Assembly: GCA_041393415.1 (NCBI GenBank)
Contig: JAWKKE010000003.1
Location: forward strand, 186,001 to 250,000
DNA from: Thermoleophilia bacterium
GTDB taxonomy: Bacteria; Actinomycetota; Thermoleophilia; UBA2241
Reading direction: 5' to 3'
Length of the DNA stretch: 64,000 nt
The notes below the pieces were generated by a model, which had not been told where the DNA came from, made no database searches, and saw nothing but the letters and a program-made list of their open reading frames with translations. Shown here piece after piece: positions 8,319 to 16,793 of the stretch; the first letter of the stretch is position 1; every line of letters starts with the position of its first letter. The position numbers and the translations under genes were made by a program.

Positions 8319-9134
8319 ATGGCATCGCACATGTGGGCCGACTACCATATTCATACTTCGCTGTGCGGCCATGCCGACGGGGATGCTCGCGAGTACGTCG
8401 AGCGTGCCATCAAGGTGGGACTCATCGAAATCGGCTTCGCCGACCACCTGCCGTTGTCACAGTACGACCTGCCTGGCTATGCGATGCGCAGGGCCGATGT
8501 CGACCAGTATGTCAGCACCGTCCTGAGCTTGGCGCAGGAGTACGCCGAAGACATCCGTATCCTTCTTGGCGGGGAAGTGGACTTCTTCGAAACCTCTGTG
8601 GAGCGGGACGCCGAGTTGTTGGCGGAGTATCCGTTCGACTACGCCATCGGCTCGGTTCACTTCGTGCAGGACGGTTTTTCCTATGATCACCCTGATGCGA
8701 GTACGGAGATGACGCGTCGGGGCGTCGATGGCGTGTACGTGGCGAGCTACGAACTTGTTGCCAAGGCGGCGCGGACCGGGTTGTTTCGCATCGTTGGCCA
8801 CCTCGATCTTGCCAAGAAGCACGGACAGAGACCCGTCGATGGCGTCGCTGTCGGTGCCGCCGCGACCACGGCCTTAGAGGCTATTGCGAACGCTGGCGTG
8901 GCGCTTGAGCTCAATACCGCCGGGTGGCGCAAGCCGATCGGTGAAGCCTACCCGGCGCCGGATCTCTTGGCGCAGGCGGCCGGGCTGGGTATTCCCCTCG
9001 TCCTCGGATCGGATGCGCACCGGCCGGACGATGTGGGATCGGAGTTTGCGCGCGCGGCTTCGCTGGCGCGCTCGTGCGGATACACAGGAGCGCTTCGTCT
9101 GTCGTCAGACACGGTTGAACTGTGGGAGCCATGA
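8319..9134 (+). CDS. PHP-domain phosphatase, HisJ (histidinol-phosphatase)-like
   Basis: A 271-residue PHP-family metal-dependent phosphoesterase. The four metal-binding motifs are visible: DYHIHTS near the N-terminus, FADHLPL, GGEVDF and GSVHFV, then GHLDLAKK and GSDAHRPDDVG near the end. This set and length fit HisJ-type histidinol-phosphatase, which makes L-histidinol in histidine synthesis. No other his genes are nearby, so another small phosphate ester is possible. ATG 8331 is an alternative start. Its stop overlaps the start of the lipid kinase gene. Confidence 0.85.
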   Translation: MASHMWADYHIHTSLCGHADGDAREYVERAIKVGLIEIGFADHLPLSQYDLPGYAMRRADVDQYVSTVLSLAQEYAEDIRILLGGEVDFFETSVERDAELLAEYPFDYAIGSVHFVQDGFSYDHPDASTEMTRRGVDGVYVASYELVAKAARTGLFRIVGHLDLAKKHGQRPVDGVAVGAAATTALEAIANAGVALELNTAGWRKPIGEAYPAPDLLAQAAGLGIPLVLGSDAHRPDDVGSEFARAASLARSCGYTGALRLSSDTVELWEP

Positions 9135-10018
9135 CGATCGGCCGTCGTCTTCTGGCGGTCTACAACCCGCACGCCGCGGGCGGAGGCTACCAGAGGGACA
9201 TCCCGCTCATTCTTGCGTCGCTAGAGGGTCTGGGGTATGACGTCACCGCGAGAGAGACGCAGGCGGTCGGGCACGCGGTGCATCTGGCGCGTGAGGGTGT
9301 TGACTCGGGCTTCGACGTCGTCTGCGCGTTGGGCGGCGACGGGACGGTCAACGAAGCTCTCAATGGGCTGGCGGGCAGCCACGTGCCACTGGCCATCGTT
9401 CCAATTGGCACGGTCAACGTCCTGGCGATGGAGCTTGGCATCCCGCTGGATCCTCCAGATGCCGTCCGGCTTCTCGAGACAGGCACCACTACCTCTATCG
9501 ATCTGGGATTGGCGAACGATCGCTACTTCGGCCTGATGGCGGGAGTGGGCATGGATGCCGCGGTGGTCGCGGGCCTGAGTCCGCTGATGAAGCGGACGCT
9601 CAGGGAGGCTGCTTTTGCCGTGCAAGGACTCGCTCACTACCTGAGCCGAGACGATCCTCGCATCCGCGTCGTGTCGGGAGAACGCGAGATCGAGGGCTAC
9701 TTCGCCGTGTTCGGCAACGCGTCCAACTACGCTGGGGGGTTCGGCATTACGCCGCTGGCGGACATGCGTGACGGGCTCCTGGATGTGTGCGTGCTCAAGG
9801 ATCGTTCGTTTCTGAGCACGGCAACGTATTGGACGGCCGCGCTCCTCAACGCCCACCTGAGGCATCCGCGCGTCGAATACTTCCGCACGGAAGAAGCAAG
9901 TGTGACGTGCATCGAGGAGGGCAGGGAGGTGCTCGTGCAGACCGACGGCGAGGTCGCCGGACGCTTGCCGTTGACCTGCAAGATTGTCCCGCACGCGCTC
10001 AAGGTTGTGGTGCCCTGA
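9131..10018 (+). CDS. YegS/DagK-family lipid kinase
   Basis: A 295-residue diacylglycerol-kinase-fold protein. Motifs are NPHAAGG at the N-terminus, the nucleotide loop GGDGTVNEALNGL near residue 65, and PIGTVNVLA, in which the usual GTxND is GTVNV. A C-terminal beta domain ends in the family motif QTDGEVAG. Members phosphorylate diacylglycerol or related lipids at the membrane. ATG 9131 overlaps the upstream TGA stop (ATGA), so the two genes are translationally coupled; an in-frame GTG lies at 9122. Confidence 0.86.
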   Translation: MTIGRRLLAVYNPHAAGGGYQRDIPLILASLEGLGYDVTARETQAVGHAVHLAREGVDSGFDVVCALGGDGTVNEALNGLAGSHVPLAIVPIGTVNVLAMELGIPLDPPDAVRLLETGTTTSIDLGLANDRYFGLMAGVGMDAAVVAGLSPLMKRTLREAAFAVQGLAHYLSRDDPRIRVVSGEREIEGYFAVFGNASNYAGGFGITPLADMRDGLLDVCVLKDRSFLSTATYWTAALLNAHLRHPRVEYFRTEEASVTCIEEGREVLVQTDGEVAGRLPLTCKIVPHALKVVVP

Positions 10019-10022
10019 GGGC

Positions 10023-10616
10023 CTAGAGACCCATGACTTGGGCCAGTGAGGCGAGACGGTCGGAGTAGTCCTTGCGGATCTTGGCGTCACGCGCACGGAG
10101 CTCACTCGGTTCGGCCACCGGAACAACTCGAAAGGCCGGGTTGTCGAAGACGCGGAGCTCGAGCGAGTCGCCTTCTCCATATGGGCGGTCTTTGAAGAGG
10201 CGATGCAGGACGTAACGCGTGGCTTGTTCCCCAACAGTGAGAATGTAGTGTGGCGTCGTGATCGACAACTCGCGGGAGAAGTAAGAAAAGCAGTTGTCGA
10301 GCTCTTCGCTGGTTGGCTGTCTGACTCCGCTTTCATCTCGTGGGACGCACTTGACCAGCGTGGTGACGTAAACGTTCTCGGCCGCAGTGGCCAGCGCCGG
10401 CATGAACTCGGCGAGGTCGTCCAGGAGGGCCGAGCCCGCCGTGCGGCCGAGTGCTTCGTCGGCGACGGCTGGTGCCAGCGAGACGATCATGACGCCGCAA
10501 TGTGGATGACCGGCTCCCGGGACGGCGCGCTCTCGGTGGGCCGCGATCTGGCTGCAGCGGACGCACTCACTGACGCTGTTCGCGAGCGCCTTGAGTTGTT
10601 CGACTGCGTCTTCCAT
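10023..10616 (-). CDS. Uracil-DNA glycosylase superfamily protein (Fe-S type, divergent active site)
   Basis: A 197-residue protein with the four cysteines of Fe-S UDGs: C18 and C21 (CVRC), then C90 (VKCVPRD) and C109. The first catalytic motif reads SLAPAVADEAL, closer to the LAPA of family 5 than the GEAPG of family 4. The late motif, normally a His-Pro pair, reads VAEPSELR, with Glu169 in the His position. It may therefore be a DNA-binding or altered-specificity relative instead of a standard glycosylase. A GGGAG site precedes the ATG. It is the last gene of a minus-strand group with a roadblock protein and a GGDEF-like protein. Confidence 0.75.
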   Translation of the reverse strand: MEDAVEQLKALANSVSECVRCSQIAAHRERAVPGAGHPHCGVMIVSLAPAVADEALGRTAGSALLDDLAEFMPALATAAENVYVTTLVKCVPRDESGVRQPTSEELDNCFSYFSRELSITTPHYILTVGEQATRYVLHRLFKDRPYGEGDSLELRVFDNPAFRVVPVAEPSELRARDAKIRKDYSDRLASLAQVMGL

Positions 10617-10673
10617 CTCGCTCCCTTCTGTTGATGTGCATGGGCGGCACCACGGGGCGCCTCTGTTGAGACG

Positions 10674-11015
10674 CTACGCCGGGCCTGTGTTGAGGCGGTA
10701 CTGGAAACTGAGGGCTTGACTACGTCCTACGAGGGCGAGGAAGAGTTCTTCGTTGAACGGCGCAAGCACGAGCGTGTATGTGCCGAATTCCATGGCGATG
10801 TACTTGGCGCCAGTCTCTTCCAGCTCCTCGGCCAGGTGCGCGCTGTTGTCGATGACGGCTCCGGCCTGAGCGGCAAACGCGTCGGCATTGAAGCCTGCCT
10901 CCGTATCTGCGGCGATGACGAAACCGTCGCGTGAGATGAGGAGTGCCGCCGCCATGCCGGGAACCTGGCGATAGGGGGCAAGCCGGGTGGCGAGCTTGTT
11001 ATCTTGCATCGTCAC
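10674..11015 (-). CDS. Roadblock/LC7-domain protein
   Basis: A 113-residue single-domain protein of the roadblock/LC7 (MglB-like) fold: an N-terminal helix, then GMAAALLISRDGFVIA, a central helix (AFAAQAGAVIDNSAHLAEEL), and two strands (KYIAMEFGTYTLVLAPF; LFLALVG). In bacteria these proteins often act with small GTPases such as MglA, but no GTPase gene is in the window. GTG 11015 overlaps the preceding stop by four bases, so it is coupled to the orphan gene upstream; ATG 11009 is an alternative start. Confidence 0.82.
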   Translation of the reverse strand: MTMQDNKLATRLAPYRQVPGMAAALLISRDGFVIAADTEAGFNADAFAAQAGAVIDNSAHLAEELEETGAKYIAMEFGTYTLVLAPFNEELFLALVGRSQALSFQYRLNTGPA

Positions 11016-11347
11016 GATGTTGTGAGCGCCGCCTCGACCTGTGCCCGCACTGCGGCGGCGTACTGACTGGCCGATGCATCGTCGATGAATGAGCGACGCA
11101 TTCCTTCTCGGCTGCCGGCGAGCTCGCTGAGGTAGATGCTCATGCGGGGGATCGGCGAGTGATCGTCGTCGGGCAGCGAGCCCTCCAGCGGTAGCTGAAT
11201 GAGGGTGTCGCCGCTGAGAAAGAGACGATTAGCCTCGCGACCGGTGAGCTTCACTTGTATGCGGACGACGATGCGGTCGGCGAACTGCTCTTTGGCGACG
11301 TCAATGTCCACATCGGCAAGAGTAGCGAGGCAACGGTATGGTGGCAA
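11012..11347 (-). CDS. Uncharacterised 111-residue protein
   Basis: I do not recognise this protein. It is mostly strand-like in its first half (RIVVRIQVKLTGREANRL, then DTLIQLPLEGSL) with a helical, charged second half ending in QYAAAVRAQVEAAL. No signal peptide, cysteines in pairs or known motif is visible. The start is uncertain: TTG 11347, or an in-frame GTG near 11311. Coupling to the roadblock gene (4-base overlap) and 24-base spacing from the GGDEF-like gene suggest that all three act together. Confidence 0.6.
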   Translation of the reverse strand: MPPYRCLATLADVDIDVAKEQFADRIVVRIQVKLTGREANRLFLSGDTLIQLPLEGSLPDDDHSPIPRMSIYLSELAGSREGMRRSFIDDASASQYAAAVRAQVEAALTTS

Positions 11348-11371
11348 GACGGGATCGTTGCCTAGTGCGCG

Positions 11372-12349
11372 TCACTGCGACACGGCAACCAGCGCGAGCT
11401 CCTCGGCCGGTGGAGCCGAGAGCGTGATCACTCGCGCATCGGATCTGGCGGCGTCCAGGAGGCTCTCGAGCGAACTCGAAGACACTGCGGTTGCCACGCC
11501 GACGATCATTCGGACGTCCTCTCCAGCGCCGAGCTGGTCGGCGGAAGCGCGTGTCGCGGCGAGCATTGACTCGTAGGCTTCCGGTCGGGAGCGCCCGGGC
11601 ATGACGGCAATGAACGCTTGCGGCTGAATCCTGAAGGCCTGGCCGTCATGCCCGATCTCATTCCTCAGCAGCTCAGTCAGATTCTTCGCGAAGGAGTCCG
11701 CTTGGCCTGCGCGCCGGTGTGCGAGACGCCGTCGTGGTCTGTCGAATCGCAGGTAGGCCAGAGACACGCCATTTCCTTGCGCGGCCGCTGCTTCGAGGTG
11801 GGCGGAAGCGATTCCCATCACGCGTTCCTCGGCGAAGAGGCCTGTGTGTGGGTCGAGGCGCGGGCTTCTCTGACGTCGCGTGCGGGCCAGTGACAGGCGT
11901 TGCGCGGCCGCGACGCCGCCGGTGAGCAGTGTGGCGAAGATGATGACGCCGCCGATTTGGCTGCCGCCCAGTTGAGGGTCGGCAATCTTGAGCACCACGA
12001 GGCATGGCAGCGAGGCGGCAACCATGTATGGCCACTCTTGACGCGGAGAGACGGCCAGTTCGCCGGCTATGAGAACCGGTACGGACCAGAGGAGCCAACT
12101 GTGGGCTCCGCCCGAGAGCGCGAGCACGCATCCGAGAATGAGCCAATCGACGACGACGAAACTGTGGGCGAAGCGATGCGGATTGCAGCGAGCCACGAGG
12201 ACGGCGACGACGGCGATAAGAATTCCGAGTACTGCCGGGACGGACGCCACTGGGTCGCCGATGAGCCACGCGCTGGCTGCGAGCAGGACGAAGATGCCAC
12301 CGCGAAGGCGGGCTCGCAAGAGGGCGGGATGGCGGAGCGGGCGCCGCAT
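11372..12349 (-). CDS. Membrane protein with degenerate GGDEF-like domain
   Basis: About 325 residues. The first 170 or so contain several hydrophobic helices (for example GIFVLLAASAWLIG and VLGILIAVVAVLVA). The C-terminal part resembles a diguanylate cyclase fold: it opens with DPHTGLFAEERV, like the DxLTGLxNR entry motif, followed by LAYLRFDRP and a strand-rich stretch. The catalytic GG[D/E]EF loop is not visible; the equivalent place reads FRIQPQAFIAVMPG. It is probably not a cyclase and may be a c-di-GMP-insensitive signalling scaffold. The start chosen is ATG 12349 with GAGG just upstream; the frame is open for another 28 codons. Confidence 0.6.
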   Translation of the reverse strand: MRRPLRHPALLRARLRGGIFVLLAASAWLIGDPVASVPAVLGILIAVVAVLVARCNPHRFAHSFVVVDWLILGCVLALSGGAHSWLLWSVPVLIAGELAVSPRQEWPYMVAASLPCLVVLKIADPQLGGSQIGGVIIFATLLTGGVAAAQRLSLARTRRQRSPRLDPHTGLFAEERVMGIASAHLEAAAAQGNGVSLAYLRFDRPRRRLAHRRAGQADSFAKNLTELLRNEIGHDGQAFRIQPQAFIAVMPGRSRPEAYESMLAATRASADQLGAGEDVRMIVGVATAVSSSSLESLLDAARSDARVITLSAPPAEELALVAVSQ

Positions 12350-12548
12350 GTGCCTCAACGGTAGGTGATCGGAGGAGCGGGTGTTTGGAGCCGGGTGCAT
12401 GCCATATCGGCATCGTTCGCCGGCGAGCGACACACTCCTTCGCGCAGTTCACTGATGGTGTATCGACCATGAAGCCTCTGCCTGGCTGTTGTCCAGACGT
12501 CACAGCGAGATTGCCCTGGTGCAAGCTGGCTACGCGAGAGCGGACGGG

Positions 12549-12554
12549 TATAAT
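12549..12554 (+). promoter_or_regulatory. -10 box for leaderless iorA transcript
   Basis: A perfect TATAAT lies 9 bases before the GTG start of iorA at 12564. Expected initiation would be at or within a few bases of the start codon. There is no ribosome site between the two. No good -35 hexamer is seen at 16-18 bases. This promoter would drive the iorA-iorB-ACT-paaK operon. Confidence 0.6.
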
Positions 12555-12563
12555 AGGGCTCCC

Positions 12564-14363
12564 GTGGAACGAACTCCCTACTTCTCCGGTAACGAGGCGA
12601 TCGCCCATGGCGCTGTGCGCGCCGGTGCTCGCTTTGCCTGCGGCTATCCGGGCACACCGTCGACGGAGATCATTGAGACGGCCGCCAAGCTCGAGCAGAT
12701 CCATGCTCAGTGGTGCATCAACGAGAAGGTGGCGCTCGAAACAGCCGTAGGTGCCTCACTTGCCGGTTCGCGCACGCTGGTCACCATGAAGCATGTCGGG
12801 CTCAACGTTGCCGCGGACCCGTTTATGACCCTGTCGCTGACCGGCGTGAATGCAGGTCTAGTAATCATCTCAGCCGACGATCCCGGCATGCACTCTTCGC
12901 AAAATGAGCAAGACAATCGGGCGTACGCCAAGTTCGCCAAGGTGCCGATGCTCGAGCCGTCATGTAGCCAGGAGGCGTACGACTTCCTAGCGGAGGCGTT
13001 CGCGCTCTCAGAGGAGTTCGATACGCCTGTGATCCTGCGCACGACCACTCGCGTTTCTCACGGTCGCGGACGGGTGGTTCCTCGTCGCGCCGTTGAAGTG
13101 GAGTCACGCGATTACGTTCGCGACGCCGGGAAGTACGTGATGGTGCCCGCGAATGCGCGCGCTCGCAATCGCGTTGTCCTCGAGCGTTTCGAGAGACTAC
13201 GTGAGCGGGCCGAGCGTACGGAGCTCAACGTGCTTGAGGCAGGGAGCATCGACCTGGGCATCATTGCTTCGGGCATTTCCTACGTGTACGCGAAAGAGGC
13301 GTTTCCCGACGCCTGGTTCCTGAAGCTGGGCATGTCCAATCCACTGCCGCACGGCAGAGTGGCCAAGCTCTATCAGCATGTTTCACGTGTGGCGGTCGTG
13401 GAGGAGCTCGACCCGTTCATCGAGGATCAGCTCCGCTCGATGAACCTGCCCGTGATCGGCAAGCAGGCCATTCCGGCCGATGGTGAGATTGACCCAGATC
13501 TAGTACGCCAGTCGCTTGAGCCTCTTCTCAAACGGCGACCTACGCGTCGACGTCGGCTGCAGGCCCCTTTGCCTCTTAATCTCTCGTCTCCACCTCCCGC
13601 GCCGGAGTTGCCGGTGCGTCCGCCGGTCCTGTGTCCGGGGTGTTCTCACCGTACCGTCTATTCTGCACTGCGTCGGCATCGTTTGGCGGCGATGGGCGAC
13701 ATCGGCTGTTACACGCTCGGTGCGTTGCCACCGCTCACGGGGCTTGATGCGTGCCTCTGCATGGGCGCGAGCATTGGTATGATGGCGGGTTTCAATAAGG
13801 CTCTTGGCCGCAAAGCCGCCGTCGGTGTGATCGGCGACTCGACGTTCTTCCACTCCGGCATCACACCTCTCATCGACGCTCAATACAATCAAGCCGAAGG
13901 CCTCGTCATGGTGCTCGACAATCGCACTACCGCGATGACCGGTCACCAAGGACACCCCGGCACCGGTCTTCAGGCTGAGGGCCAGTTCGGACCCGCAACG
14001 GATATTCAGCGGCTGTGCGAAGGAATCGGCGTGCGCTGCGCCACTATCGACGGGCACGACTTCAAGGCGCTGGACACAGCTATTCGTGACGAGATCGCTG
14101 CGGAAGGGCTTGGTGTCATCGTCGCGCGGGCGCCATGTGCTCTCACGGTTCGCGAGAAAGCGGGTCGGGTTGTCGTCGACGAGGAGCGCTGCAACCTCTG
14201 TGGCGTCTGTCTCAAGATCGGCTGTCCCGCGCTGGTGCCAGGCGACACGGCGATGACCGTGTCAGATGTCTGCACGGGCTGTTCGCTCTGTGTAGAGACG
14301 TGTCGGCGCAAGGCGTTGAGCCTCGTTGTTGCAGACAGCTCCAGGGTGAGGGGTCGCGAGTGA
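12564..14363 (+). CDS. iorA: Indolepyruvate ferredoxin oxidoreductase, alpha subunit
   Basis: A 599-residue thiamine-diphosphate and Fe-S enzyme subunit. The N-terminal pyrimidine-binding domain has GYPGTPSTEIIE and the core has VLCPGCSHRTVY and the TPP-binding GDSTFFHSG. The C-terminus carries a two-cluster ferredoxin, CNLCGVCLKIGCP and CTGCSLCVETC. With IorB it oxidatively decarboxylates aryl-pyruvates (from Trp, Phe, Tyr) to aryl-acetyl-CoA, reducing ferredoxin; it is oxygen-sensitive. The open frame starts at 12489, but a TATAAT 9 bases before GTG 12564 and the family N-terminus support the later start. iorB follows with a 4-base overlap. Confidence 0.95.
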   Translation: MERTPYFSGNEAIAHGAVRAGARFACGYPGTPSTEIIETAAKLEQIHAQWCINEKVALETAVGASLAGSRTLVTMKHVGLNVAADPFMTLSLTGVNAGLVIISADDPGMHSSQNEQDNRAYAKFAKVPMLEPSCSQEAYDFLAEAFALSEEFDTPVILRTTTRVSHGRGRVVPRRAVEVESRDYVRDAGKYVMVPANARARNRVVLERFERLRERAERTELNVLEAGSIDLGIIASGISYVYAKEAFPDAWFLKLGMSNPLPHGRVAKLYQHVSRVAVVEELDPFIEDQLRSMNLPVIGKQAIPADGEIDPDLVRQSLEPLLKRRPTRRRRLQAPLPLNLSSPPPAPELPVRPPVLCPGCSHRTVYSALRRHRLAAMGDIGCYTLGALPPLTGLDACLCMGASIGMMAGFNKALGRKAAVGVIGDSTFFHSGITPLIDAQYNQAEGLVMVLDNRTTAMTGHQGHPGTGLQAEGQFGPATDIQRLCEGIGVRCATIDGHDFKALDTAIRDEIAAEGLGVIVARAPCALTVREKAGRVVVDEERCNLCGVCLKIGCPALVPGDTAMTVSDVCTGCSLCVETCRRKALSLVVADSSRVRGRE

Positions 14364-14953
14364 GCGGCACGACAACGGTCTCGATCGTTGGAGTTGGCGG
14401 CCAGGGGATTCTGCTTGCCGCCGCGGTGCTCGCCGAGACCGCGACCACTGCCGGGTACGACGTCAAGTCGAGCGAAGTCAAGGGCATGTCACAGCGCGGC
14501 GGGAGTGTGCTGAGCTCAGTGCGTTTTGGGGAACACGTGTGGTCGCCGGTTGCTCGTCGCGCCGACGTCGTGATCGCGGTTGAGTTGCTCGAGGGGCATC
14601 GTGCTCTCGATCATCTCGAACACGACGGGACGCTTGTCTGCGCTGTCACCACGCGCATCGCTCCGGGGAGCGTGCTCCGGCGCGAGGCGGCATACCCGGA
14701 GGGCTTGGAGGAAGCGGCAAGACAACGCGGCGTACGCCTTATCTCGGTGGACGCGGAGCGTCTGGCTCGTTCGGCGGGCTCAGAACGAGCCGCGAATGTC
14801 GTGCTCTTGGGTGCCGCGAGCGCCGTTCTCCCGTTCGCCGACACTGCCTGGCAAGAGGGTCTTGCGGCAGTTGTGCCCGCCAAGATATTGGAGTTGAATC
14901 AGCGAGCGTTTGCCTTTGGGCGATCAGTCGGCGAGCGGGGGGTATCGACATGA
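14360..14953 (+). CDS. iorB: Indolepyruvate ferredoxin oxidoreductase, beta subunit
   Basis: A 197-residue gamma-type (POR gamma-like) subunit starting SGTTTVSIVGVGGQGIL, with the family motifs GVGGQG and SEVKGMSQRGGSV, and ending in a helical region. It completes the IorAB enzyme. GTG 14360 overlaps the iorA stop (GTGA), a translational coupling that continues into the ACT gene. The longer open frame upstream lies wholly within iorA and is discarded. Confidence 0.94.
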   Translation: MSGTTTVSIVGVGGQGILLAAAVLAETATTAGYDVKSSEVKGMSQRGGSVLSSVRFGEHVWSPVARRADVVIAVELLEGHRALDHLEHDGTLVCAVTTRIAPGSVLRREAAYPEGLEEAARQRGVRLISVDAERLARSAGSERAANVVLLGAASAVLPFADTAWQEGLAAVVPAKILELNQRAFAFGRSVGERGVST

Positions 14954-15363
14954 AGGTGCGACAGCTCACCGTCTTTCTGGAGAACCGTAGTGGCCGCCTT
15001 GCGGAGGTAGCGGACATCCTTGGAAAGGCGGGGATCAACATCCGCGGATTCTCGACGACAGAGGCGTCAGAGTACGGGATCGTACGTCTCATACTCACGG
15101 ATCCTGTGGCCGGCCGCCAGCTTCTCCACGACGCCGGGTTCACTACACACTTCTCCACGGTCATCTGTGTGCGGGTGCCGGACGAGCCCGGTGGGCTCGC
15201 TCGCGTTCTCGATCAGCTTGCGGAAGCCGGCGTGTCCATCGACTATCTCTACAGCATCTCCTTCCAGAACATCTGCTTTGCTGTGCGCGATGTTGACCGC
15301 GCCATCGAGCTCCTCAGTGACAAGGTGACGTTGCTGACCGACGAGGAGGTGCAGGGCCTGTGA
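14950..15363 (+). CDS. Tandem ACT-domain protein of the aryl-acid operon
   Basis: A 137-residue protein made of two ACT domains. The first starts KVRQLTVFLENRSGRLAEVA and the second VRVPDEPGGLARVLDQLAEA. ACT domains bind amino acids, so this protein probably senses an aromatic or branched-chain amino acid and tunes the enzymes encoded beside it. A related 138-residue copy heads the Liv transporter operon at 45.4 kb; both open with a QLxVFxENxxGRL core. It overlaps iorB and paaK by four bases each, so all are made together. Confidence 0.88.
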   Translation: MKVRQLTVFLENRSGRLAEVADILGKAGINIRGFSTTEASEYGIVRLILTDPVAGRQLLHDAGFTTHFSTVICVRVPDEPGGLARVLDQLAEAGVSIDYLYSISFQNICFAVRDVDRAIELLSDKVTLLTDEEVQGL

Positions 15364-16706
15364 GCGCATCACAAGAGCACCTCACTCCCGACCAGCACGG
15401 CGGCCTTCTGTGGCAGCCGGAGGCGGAGACGATGCCGCGAACCGAGCTTGTGGCACTCCAGATCGAGCGCCTTCAGCGTGTGCTTCGGAACGCAAACGAG
15501 AACGTGCCCTATTACCGCAAGAGTCTGGCCGCTGCCGGCGTGACCCCAGCAGACATTGCCTCCATCGAGGATATCGCGCGGTTACCGTTCACAACCAAGA
15601 CAGATTTGCGTGACCACTATCCGTTCGGGATGTTCGCGCGGCCGCGGACCGAAATAGTGCGCGTGCATGCGTCATCAGGCACGACCGGAAACCCCACGAC
15701 TGTCGGCTACACGCGTTCGGACATTGAGGTCTGGGGCGATCTCATTGCGCGGACGCTCGCTGCCGGCGGCGTCAGGCCGGGCGATCTCCTGCACAACGCC
15801 TACGGGTATGGGCTCTTCACCGGCGGACTGGGGCTTCATTTCGGCGCCGAACGACTCGGCTGCACCGTTGTGCCCATCTCGGGCGGCAACACGGAACGGC
15901 AGTTGAAGATTATGCGTGACTTCGGCGCGACCGCACTGAGTTGTACGCCCTCCTACGCGATGTACCTTGGCGATGCCGCTCGTGATCGCGGACTGCGACC
16001 GGAGGATCTGCCAATTCGCGTCGGGTTCCACGGCGCCGAGCCGTGGACCAACGAATTGCGAGTACAGATTGAAGCGGCACTGGGCATCGATGCGCTCGAC
16101 ATCTACGGGCTGTCGGAGATGGGCGGTCCCGGGGTCTCATTCGAGTGCCTCTGCAAGACTGGCATGCACGTCAACGAAGACCACTACTACGCGGAGATCA
16201 TCGATCCAGATTCGCTCCAGCCGCTGCCTCACGGCGAGGTCGGCGAACTCGTCTTCACGGCGCTATCGCGCGTCGCGCAGCCACTCATACGCTACCGCAC
16301 GCGCGATCTCTGCAGCCTCGACTCGACGCCTTGTCCCTGTGGGCGCACGTCTCTGCGCATGACGAAGCCCATCGGGCGCAGCGACGACATGCTCATTATC
16401 CGCGGTGTCAACGTCTTCCCGAGTCAGATCGAAGAGGTGCTCATGAGCATCCCGGAGATCGAGCCCCACTACCAGATCGTGGTCGATCGTGAGGGCTATC
16501 TGGATGTCATCGAGGTCTGGGTTGAAGTTGGAGAAGACGTGTTTGCGGAGACCATGGGTGATCTTGAACGTTTTCAGCGCAAGGTGCAGACGAAGCTCTT
16601 CAACGTCTTGAACATACAGGTCGCGGTCAAGCTCAAGGAACCGCGTACCATCCAGCGCTCGGAGGGCAAAGCGGTCCGCGTAGTCGACAAGCGCAAGCTG
16701 CTCTAG
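15360..16706 (+). CDS. paaK: Phenylacetate-CoA ligase, copy 1
   Basis: A 448-residue adenylate-forming ligase. It has the AMP/Mg loop SSGTTGNPTTVGY, the middle motif IYGLSEMGGPGVS, the hinge RYRTRDLCSL and the late motif GRSDDMLIIRGVNVFPSQIE. It makes aryl-acetyl-CoA from aryl acetate and ATP, or the reverse to yield ATP when IorAB supplies the CoA ester; the operon with iorAB makes this ATP-forming direction plausible. Size matches the family. GTG 15360 overlaps the ACT gene stop. A hairpin follows the stop codon. Confidence 0.93.
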   Translation: MSASQEHLTPDQHGGLLWQPEAETMPRTELVALQIERLQRVLRNANENVPYYRKSLAAAGVTPADIASIEDIARLPFTTKTDLRDHYPFGMFARPRTEIVRVHASSGTTGNPTTVGYTRSDIEVWGDLIARTLAAGGVRPGDLLHNAYGYGLFTGGLGLHFGAERLGCTVVPISGGNTERQLKIMRDFGATALSCTPSYAMYLGDAARDRGLRPEDLPIRVGFHGAEPWTNELRVQIEAALGIDALDIYGLSEMGGPGVSFECLCKTGMHVNEDHYYAEIIDPDSLQPLPHGEVGELVFTALSRVAQPLIRYRTRDLCSLDSTPCPCGRTSLRMTKPIGRSDDMLIIRGVNVFPSQIEEVLMSIPEIEPHYQIVVDREGYLDVIEVWVEVGEDVFAETMGDLERFQRKVQTKLFNVLNIQVAVKLKEPRTIQRSEGKAVRVVDKRKLL

Positions 16707-16730
16707 CCGGCAACAGCGTAACGCAGAAAG

Positions 16731-16772
16731 ACGGGCGGGGCCGACCACAACGTGGTGGCTCCGCCCGCCCGT
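16731..16772. terminator. GC-rich hairpin between convergent paaK and PBP1A
   Basis: The arms ACGGGCGGG and CCCGCCCGT bracket an imperfect inner stem (GACCAC...GTGGT) with an AACG-like loop. It lies 25 bases after paaK and 22 bases after the PBP1A stop on the other strand. It is followed by no clear T-run, so it may be a weak or bidirectional terminator. Confidence 0.6.
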
Positions 16773-16793
16773 TCGTGTGCAGTGGCGGTGCTG

